Of a DNA stretch of 64,000 nucleotides, positions 58,201-64,000 are shown one piece after another. How positions within the stretch are numbered: position 1 is the first letter of the stretch; every line of letters starts with the position of its first letter. The notes under the pieces are model-generated. The model saw nothing but the letters and a program-made list of their open reading frames with translations. It was not told where the DNA came from and did not search any database. Made by a program: the position numbers and the translations under genes. The stretch is from Anas platyrhynchos (lineage: Eukaryota > Chordata > Aves > Anseriformes > Anatidae), in NCBI RefSeq assembly GCF_047663525.1, contig NC_092591.1:46105501-46169500 (forward strand), written 5' to 3'.

Positions 58201-61200
58201 TGTTGTGAGGGAAAATGATAAATACGCCTTGAAAAGCTTAATTGTTTGCTTGTGTGCTGTAGCTCCACTTCACAGAAAATCAGCAAAAGACTCGAGACCG
58301 GATGATGATTTGGGACGTAAACCCCAGCTGAGTACAGTGCACTCAGGGACCATGGCAAGCAGCTCCATTGCTGGACCTTCAGCTTCCTTGGGGCTGAATA
58401 CTCGCACTAGACCCACCTCATCAAGTTTGTTTTCATCACCTTCACCCTCCCTGAGCAGGGTTGAGCCCGCAGCAAACCCTGCACAGACCACGTCAGAAAA
58501 GGCAACTGTAAAATCGGAATTTTCAATGACACCCAGGTCTGTTCAGACTCACAGTATAGCTAGCCTGAGTGGTCACGGCTCCAAGTCAGATGAAATGCCC
58601 AGATTTAATGGGAACTCTAAAAACTTTGCCCCCACTAATTCATCTTCAAAGCCCCCGAGCTGTAACTTGAATTCTGGTTCTAAGACTGTAACTGTGAGGC
58701 AACCATTAAAACCACCTCTCAAGAGAGTTGACATCTTTGAGCTTCCCAGGATACCAAAGATTAAAAAGGAAACCAGCAGCAAGCAGGTGGAGCCAGAACC
58801 CACAGGAAGCCAAAGCTGCGACATCCCCAGCTCCTGCATAACGCAGCTGACTGGCAAAGAGAGCGCTAATCAGCCGGGAAAGGGCAGCAGGGTGGAAAGT
58901 CAGAAGTCAAATGCCAAGGAATCTCAGCAGCAAACGCGTACGAGCGGGGCATCTTTTTCTACCAATGCAGGTGTGTATAGCAGTTCGTCACTTCTGGGCA
59001 CTTCGAGGAGCAAAGGCCCGAGCTCTTTTGAGAGTTTTAAAATTAATATTCCTGGAAATGTAGGGACTTCCAGCAGACTGCCTAACCCAGGGTTTTGTAA
59101 CACCTTTCGCCCTGTGGATGACAAAGTGCAACAGAAAGAGACTCCTTCACCTCTTTTCTCAGTCAAGAAGAAGCAAGTCAAAAGTGAAATATACGATCCC
59201 TTTGAGCCAACAGGGTCAGACTCGAGTTCAGCAAGCAGTAGTCCTGAAAGGCTCGGCTCAGGGATCCCACTAACTAATATTACCAGGACTATTTCCATCG
59301 AAAATCCAAAAGTTCAAACATTTCAAACTGTTCGTCGTTTCACTCCTTACACAGTAGAAAATATATTTGGGTCTGGGGCTGAATCTGATGTACCCTCTAG
59401 TAACACGGAGTCTCATGAAGACGTGCCAGCAGAAAGCAGGATTGTAGAACAGATCTCTGATACGGAGGAACGAGACAATATGGATGAGGAAGACTTTCTA
59501 AGCGGTCCTTGCACTTCATCTGTTGTTAAGCAAATCTCTAATGCAGAGCCTTTAAAGGAAGAAGGTAGAGAGGGCCCAAATGTGTTCTTTAATGCTGAAG
59601 AATTAATCAGACCTAGTATTAGTGTGAAACTAGAACCAGAACCAGAAAGTCCCTCAAAGAATGATGGGCAGCAAAAAGGCCAAAAGACGGAACAACCAGA
59701 GAAACGATCACGTTCCAGATCCTGTTCAAACTCCAGCTCCCGGAGCAGGAAGAAGGTGAAGAGGAAAAAGGCAGTTGTCAAAGACCATAAGAGATCCCGA
59801 TCAGGGTCTAGGGACAGAGCACGCTCGAGGGACCGAAGTTCCAGATCTACGTCTTGGTCAGGTGGAGAGGAGCACAGCAAAACACACACCTCGAAACCCA
59901 AGAACAAGAGGTCTTCTACTGACCGTTCCAGCAGTCACGAGCGATCCAAAAAAAAGAAAATGAAGGATAAAACTAAGGATAAAAAGGCAAAATCTTCTTG
60001 GTCTAGGGAGAGAAGGAAATCGAGGTCACGTTCAGGTAGTCCTGGAAGTACTTCTGAGTTTTATGAAAACAGGAAGAAGAAAAGGCGGTCTCGGTCAAGA
60101 TCTAGACGGAGGGATCGTTCCCGCTCAAATAGCACTGAAAGGACTAAGAGGCGGAAACACAGGAGAGACAAGAGCTATGAGAGGTATGAAAAAGATAGTA
60201 GCGTGAGGTCCAGGGAGAGAAAGAGATCAAGATCCAGGTCTCGAGAGAGGAGAAAGTGGAGGTCTCGGTCTCGGTCTGCATCTCGATCTCGGGAGCACAA
60301 AAGCAGCAAATCAAAAGAAAAAAGGCCACGATCGAGATCACGTTCCAAAGAAAGGAAACACAGGTCAAAAGAGACCTCGCTTCCTCCCCAGCCGGAAAAA
60401 GATCAAAAGCCTCCAGCTGAAGATGTACCCAGCTGTCCAGAGCAATCCCATTCCTTCAAACAGGAGCCAAAGGAAGAGCTAGTACTGGAGCAGTTTTCCA
60501 TAACCATCCAACCCAACGTCAAAGTTGAGGAAGTACAGGCTGAGACCTCCGTGCAACAGAGGGAGGCCCAAGAAACTATAAAGGTAGAGCCTATTTGTGA
60601 GGAAGTGGCAAGTGAAGCTGCATTCCGTGTGCCAGAGATCACAAACAGCTGTGTTCCAATTGGCAGCATGGATTCTTTGGCTGAAACTGAATTAATGACT
60701 AGCAGTGATCCAGCATTGCTTGGTAGCTGTAGCAATACGAACCTGGAGATTACAGTTAAAATAGAAAATACTGCGCTGTGTCCGCCTCTGATGGAGCCAC
60801 CTCCAAAGAAAGAGGTTATCGTGCAAGTTCAGCCTGAGGCTGAGCCAATTCAAAGCTCATCCAAAAGCAAAATAACAGATTGTGTGAGAGAGGTTAAAGA
60901 TGAGTGCCTTGTGTCAACGGAGAAAACCAGTGATTTCACTAAACCTGAACTGGAGGTGGTACCTCAGGGTCCCGCGTTGAAATCTAAAGCACCAGTGAAA
61001 AGAGTGACCTGGAATCTTCAAGAGGAAGAGAGCGGTGCGTTGTCTGCTGGAAAAGCTCCACGTAAGTCTCTTGGGGAAAACAAGCAGCAGTTGGAGCAGG
61101 CTGCATAAGGCTTAGGGCTTAGGTGCCCGGCTTAAGCTGTAAGTGTAGTAGCTCTGTCATCTGAGCTGGGGTGATGCTGTGGTTCCCAGTCCTGAAAGCC

Positions 61201-63806
61201 TGCGTTTTGTACCTGCCAAAAACACGAGGCAAATCACGTTAATGAATTGTTGCTGTCACTTCAGCAGCTCGGCTAGCCAGTGGCAACTTGTTTGGCTGTG
61301 AAGCACATACTGCAACCTGATCTCTGAACTGGCAGCCTGCGTTCCATGCTTTCTGCGTTTAACTAGAATGATTTATCCTTCAGAAGTTAAGATTATTCAA
61401 AACTGAGCAGTGCTGCAGATCTCTACAGCTTGCTCCTGTGAGCTCTGCTAAGCAAAAGCTGCTCGAAACAGCTCGACTTTGGTGCCCTGTGCTGTGGGTA
61501 TTGACAGTTGTGTGCTTCTCAGTTCCTCTCACAGCAACCCACTAAAAACAATTGCACAAGTGGATGATAAGCCCTCTCTTATCAGCTTTAAAATGTTGAT
61601 GATTACTAAACTAAGTCCTTTAATAGCCAGCCTTGTTGTTAGAACCATCTTCACTGTTGGTTTTTTATGTATAACTGCTTCGAATCTTTGACCCACAAGG
61701 TTTATTTTGTTCTTTTTTTTTTTTTTTTCTTCTCTTGGGGAACCTAGGGATGCCGTTTTACAAACTTCAGCGAGCAAAAGAAGGGGCCTGGAAGGCAGAG
61801 GACTTGAACCAAACATTAAATCAGGTGCAGTTAAATGAGCCTCCTCCAACCAATTATATGATTCCCGAGCCTATGTTTCCTGACCTAGATTCCTCTCAGG
61901 TTGGTTCCTATTCTGACAGCCCAGTGTCATGGAAGGCATCCCACCTCATCTGTGCCCTTGTTGTACGACACCCTTCCCTCATGGCAGAGCTCGCCTTCCT
62001 CTGCGTCTAGTGCATTTCATAAAGCCCATACGCCTCAGCAATCCTCCAATCATTTAATCTTTCGAGTGATTCTTACAGCTGAAGAAGCACATCTCCCTTT
62101 CATTCTGCACCACGTGTGCAGCTTCCATTTTCAGCACTTCCCTGATGAACAACCATGTTGCTCCAGAAGCTTTGAGCATCTTGCTAATTGCAATCAGGCT
62201 GTAAAAAATATAAAATAAAATAAAATGGACTGGTGGCACAGGTGTGTGCCAACCTAGCTGAGAGGTGGACTGCAGCCTCCCTGATTCACACTACTAATGA
62301 CTTGCCTGTTTCAGTGGATAAAAATTGCTCTGAAAATACCAATCTGATGCTCTCTTCCGAGGACAGGCATTTACATAACGGTCTCTGTTTCATAGGTGTT
62401 CTGTCAAAATCTACCTTTGACGCCACCTCTGCCCTCGAGCCTCCCACCCTACGCGCCCGTCAGCCAGCCCACGGTTCAGTTCATCATGCAGGGCAGCCTG
62501 CCAGCGCTTGGCTGCGTGGCGGGGCAGAGCCTGACTCCAGAGCCGGGCAGCTTGGCTACTGCCTCTGAGCCAGGAATTCAAGCTGCTTCTGTTGGAAATG
62601 CAGAAGAAAAGATCAAAGTACCGAAACCTCCAGTGGATAAAACGAAGAATGAGGAAGTGAGTAAATGCTCTCAAGTAGCAAATGCGTAACTGGAATTGCA
62701 CATGCAGGCCACAGTCCTGTTAGTTAAGGCATTACCTGTTCTTTAGAAATTAAAAATAATATGTTAATAAGCTGCTTGTTTGGAATTTTAAAGGTTTTTT
62801 TTATGACTTTTAAAACCTAGGTTTTATAACTTTCTCTGTACCCTCTCTGAGAGGGGTGAAAGCAGCTAATTTACCCTTACAGTTGTGAAACTTTCTTGTG
62901 TGAATGTTTGAAAGCTGCTTTCAGAAAGCCAGAATGTCCAAACTCCAAACACCTGGTGCTCTCCTCTCTTGTTCAGTTTTGAAATGAGCATCAATTCTCA
63001 TGACAGTCCTATGGAGAGGTAGGACTGCATCCTGCTGTTAATCAGCACTGAAAAAAACATTAGAGATCTAACAGTGCTAGTCCCTTGCTGCTGAGTTTTG
63101 GGTCTGCTGTACAGACCATCTGCTGTAAACGCACAGTGCACATTAACAGAAGAACTGTCATTTAGCCAGTTATTCTATTTTCTATCATAAAGTTAAAAAA
63201 AAAAAAAAAAATTGGTAGGAAGATGTTTTCAACTGAACCTCCATTTCAGCAGCAGTTTCTGTGAATTTGTCTTGATAGAGTATGCTCTTATGTCAGAGTA
63301 CCTTTAGAGCTATGCGAAGCTTTGTATTTATGCCTCTGACCTGCTGCTTTTAGATTCTGACAGCCTCTTTGATTGATGGATGTTTACTCCAGAGCTGTTG
63401 GAATGGGAGGAGGAGATGAAAATTAAGGTGTCATGTTTGCTTTTTTAAAACGTGTTCTCTAAGACAGAATGTTTCACAAAACAAGGTTTTCTCACTGCAT
63501 GAAGCGTGTTTTGTTTCAAGACTGCAAGGTACGGTAAAGGAGATTGCTTTGAGGCTAGCTCTTGGTTTGTTGAAAGGTGAAATGGGTATTTTCATTGTCT
63601 GAGCACTTCTAAGAAGAATAGGTTCTGAAAGTATTCCCAGGCTAAAACAAGGTAATGAACTTCTCTTTGCTGTGCAGTACATGAAGAAGCTTCACATGCA
63701 GGAAAGAGCTGTGGAAGAAGTGAAACTTGCCATTAAACCTTTTTACCAGAAGAGGGAGATTACGAAGGAGGAATATAAGAACATTCTTCGAAAAGCTGTG
63801 CAAAAG
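43167..63806 (+). CDS. PHRF1: PHRF1, PHD and RING finger domain protein 1 (partial, C-terminal end missing)
   Basis: A nuclear E3 ubiquitin ligase; published roles include TGIF degradation and TGF-beta signalling, and DNA break repair through H3K36-methyl binding by the PHD finger. Sixteen coding exons (listed separately) join in one frame of 1,656 codons. In order: MDDDS start and an acidic E/D-rich stretch (to about residue 82); RING finger at 111-151; PHD finger at 191-235 with C4HC3 ligands C191, C194, C206, C209, H214, C217, C232, C235; a basic nuclear region with [11 protein letters not shown]; a large exon from residue 543 with an RS/SR-rich region (about 1,022-1,250); and the first part of the SRI domain ([20 protein letters not shown]) that binds the RNA polymerase II tail. 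The human protein is about 1,650 residues, so one more exon should finish the domain beyond the window. The ATG has a good context (gccATGG). Confidence 0.96.
43570..43689 (+). CDS. PHRF1: PHRF1 coding exon 2
   Basis: Serine/acidic segment, almost all S, E, D and G ([13 protein letters not shown]...). Acceptor tcttctttag, donor GAAG|GTAAGG; phase 1 at both ends. Confidence 0.93.
45132..45349 (+). CDS. PHRF1: PHRF1 coding exon 3
   Basis: Finishes the acidic stretch and encodes most of the RING finger: C111, C114, C129, H131, C134 and C137 within CPICLNTF...[16 protein letters not shown]. Donor AAAG|GTGAGC, phase 0. Confidence 0.96.
46256..46339 (+). CDS. PHRF1: PHRF1 coding exon 4
   Basis: Ends the RING finger with NANSCPVDR (C148, D151) and continues [19 protein letters not shown]. 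Acceptor cttctag, donor AAAG|GTAAGC; 84 bases, phase 0. Confidence 0.96.
47330..47451 (+). CDS. PHRF1: PHRF1 coding exon 5
   Basis: First half of the PHD finger: [20 protein letters not shown] then CDGCDAG. Acceptor ttatccag, donor CAGG|GTAAGA. Confidence 0.96.
47452..50236 (+). other. PHRF1: PHRF1 longest internal intron (inside the PHD finger)
   Basis: Splits the PHD finger between glycine 212 and tyrosine 213. It is AT-rich compared with the region left of 40 kb, with a G run at 48,063-48,072 and a T run at 49,286-49,299. No embedded gene is recognised. Confidence 0.6.
50237..50334 (+). CDS. PHRF1: PHRF1 coding exon 6
   Basis: Second half of the PHD finger: [19 protein letters not shown] then CPAC. 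Acceptor tttctcaag, donor GCAG|GTGAGG. It follows a 2.8-kb intron. Confidence 0.96.
50868..51040 (+). CDS. PHRF1: PHRF1 coding exon 7
   Basis: Encodes [20 protein letters not shown] and then an arginine-rich stretch ([20 protein letters not shown]), a likely nuclear or nucleic-acid-binding basic region. Donor TCAG|GTATGT, phase 0. Confidence 0.95.
51041..53254 (+). other. PHRF1: PHRF1 intron, 2.2 kb
   Basis: GTATGT to an all-C acceptor tract. It has an A run at 52,092-52,107. No coding or structured RNA signal is recognised. Confidence 0.5.
53255..53384 (+). CDS. PHRF1: PHRF1 coding exon 8
   Basis: Encodes [20 protein letters not shown] then [16 protein letters not shown]. The acceptor is an unusual all-C tract (aatccccccccccag). 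Confidence 0.95.
53761..53888 (+). CDS. PHRF1: PHRF1 coding exon 9
   Basis: Lysine/arginine-rich segment ([15 protein letters not shown]... KKRRGKKIR), a strong nuclear localisation signal. Acceptor gtcccatcag, donor AAGA|GTAAGA, phase 0. Confidence 0.93.
54716..54903 (+). CDS. PHRF1: PHRF1 coding exon 10
   Basis: Encodes [16 protein letters not shown] and the conserved [20 protein letters not shown] then DPYELDPYE. Acceptor ctgtgcag, donor AGAG|GTAAGA. Confidence 0.96.
55803..55922 (+). CDS. PHRF1: PHRF1 coding exon 11
   Basis: Encodes [20 protein letters not shown] then [20 protein letters not shown]. Acceptor ttttatccacag, donor CCAG|GTAAAA. Confidence 0.94.
55923..57671 (+). other. PHRF1: PHRF1 intron, 1.7 kb
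   Basis: GTAAAA to a weak acceptor. It contains an alternating purine/pyrimidine stretch at 56,288-56,325 (gtgtgtacttgcatgcacgc and following), which could adopt Z-DNA, and a T run at 56,932-56,946. No gene is recognised. Confidence 0.5.
57672..57826 (+). CDS. PHRF1: PHRF1 coding exon 12
   Basis: Encodes the conserved [17 protein letters not shown] and [18 protein letters not shown]. The acceptor (ctctgaaacatgcag) has a weak pyrimidine tract, but the phase fits (AG + A gives R). Donor GCAG|GTAAGG. Confidence 0.9.
58263..61061 (+). CDS. PHRF1: PHRF1 coding exon 13 (large exon)
   Basis: A 2,799-base exon, residues 543-1,476. It holds conserved segments ([10 protein letters not shown]-like, [68 protein letters not shown]), the RS-rich region at 59,700-60,390 and near the end [15 protein letters not shown]. 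Acceptor tgtgctgtag, donor TCCAC|GTAAGT. The frame stays open past the donor to TAA at 61,106, so an unspliced form would end early. Confidence 0.95.
61062..61747 (+). other. PHRF1: PHRF1 intron with early in-frame stop
   Basis: Starts GTAAGT. The exon 13 frame continues 15 codons and stops at TAA 61,106-61,108. The T run at 61,711-61,728 is the likely polypyrimidine tract. Confidence 0.6.
61748..61899 (+). CDS. PHRF1: PHRF1 coding exon 14
   Basis: Encodes [20 protein letters not shown] and, further on, [12 protein letters not shown]. The acceptor cctag follows an 18-base T run but with ggggaa between. Donor TCAG|GTTGGT is weaker than average. Confidence 0.9.
62396..62656 (+). CDS. PHRF1: PHRF1 coding exon 15
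   Basis: A proline-rich segment with the conserved [20 protein letters not shown], then [19 protein letters not shown]. Acceptor gtttcatag, donor GGAA|GTGAGT, phase 0. Confidence 0.93.
62657..63677 (+). other. PHRF1: PHRF1 intron, 1.0 kb
   Basis: GTGAGT to gctgtgcag. A possible degenerate MIR fragment lies at 62,985-63,030 and an A run at 63,194-63,210. Nothing else is recognised. Confidence 0.5.
63678..63806 (+). CDS. PHRF1: PHRF1 coding exon 16 (SRI domain, first part)
   Basis: Encodes [40 protein letters not shown] and VQK, the start of the Set2-Rpb1-interacting helical domain. Acceptor gctgtgcag, donor AAAG|GTAAGG. The next exon lies past the right edge. Confidence 0.96.
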
Positions 63807-64000
63807 GTAAGGTGACTGTGAAGGGGAGGAGCCGTGCAGGTAATTAAATAGTGGCAGTACTTTGGATTGCACTTGCAAGCTTCAGTAATTACATGGTGTT
63901 ACTGAAATAGCAGATTTTTGGACTCTGACCTGGACTCGACAGTCTTGTGAAGTTGCTCCAAGCAGGATTGAGCAGAGTCATTGAGAGCTGTCAAGGCTGA
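63807..64000 (+). other. PHRF1: PHRF1 last intron, cut by the window edge
   Basis: Begins with donor GTAAGG. The terminal coding exon that should complete the SRI domain is not in the window. Confidence 0.7.

Noticed and set aside
1-64000. Bacterial-type systems (operons, CRISPR arrays, insertion sequences)
   Set aside because: The window is vertebrate DNA with spliced genes; no CRISPR-like repeats or bacterial genes are present.

Overview
The window looks like a gene-sparse but GC-rich stretch of a vertebrate nuclear genome, most likely a bird. The reasons are compact introns, very few interspersed repeats, many long G/C runs and three separate CpG islands. All the recognisable genes are vertebrate-conserved and lie in the same order and orientation as on human 11p15.5: RASSF7 (+), the miR-210 host gene (-), PHRF1 (+). 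This is an assignment from memory of protein and microRNA families; no database was searched.

Positions 1 to about 24,100 hold no protein gene that I can recognise. The main landmarks are an old MIR/CORE-SINE-like relic near 6.7-6.9 kb and a CpG island at about 11.1-12.75 kb with a CTG repeat. That island is the best candidate for the RASSF7 promoter and first non-coding exon, which would make 12.7-24.1 kb its first intron. RASSF7 itself has five coding exons between 24,170 and 27,834 (438 residues: N-terminal Ras-association domain, then a long coiled coil). Its 3' UTR probably runs to about 29,450.

Between RASSF7 and PHRF1, on the minus strand, sits the hypoxia microRNA miR-210 (hairpin 35,575-35,655). 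It lies next to a CpG island with a HIF-type site and two CCAAT boxes. A two-exon non-coding host transcript can be modelled: a good 5' splice site at 35,648/35,647, a good acceptor at 34,964, and an AATAAA with GU-rich downstream sequence at 33,630. The 5' splice site lies inside the lower stem of the miR-210 hairpin, three bases from the predicted Drosha cut, so splicing and cropping would compete for the same RNA. This is the most interesting signal in the window.

From about 39.85 kb to the right edge is PHRF1, with a CpG-island first exon, 16 coding exons read here (1,656 codons) and the last exon(s) beyond the window. The protein has an acidic N-terminus, a RING finger, a PHD finger, a large RS-rich region and the start of a C-terminal SRI (RNA polymerase II CTD-binding) domain. 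Every coding exon joins in frame with GT-AG borders.
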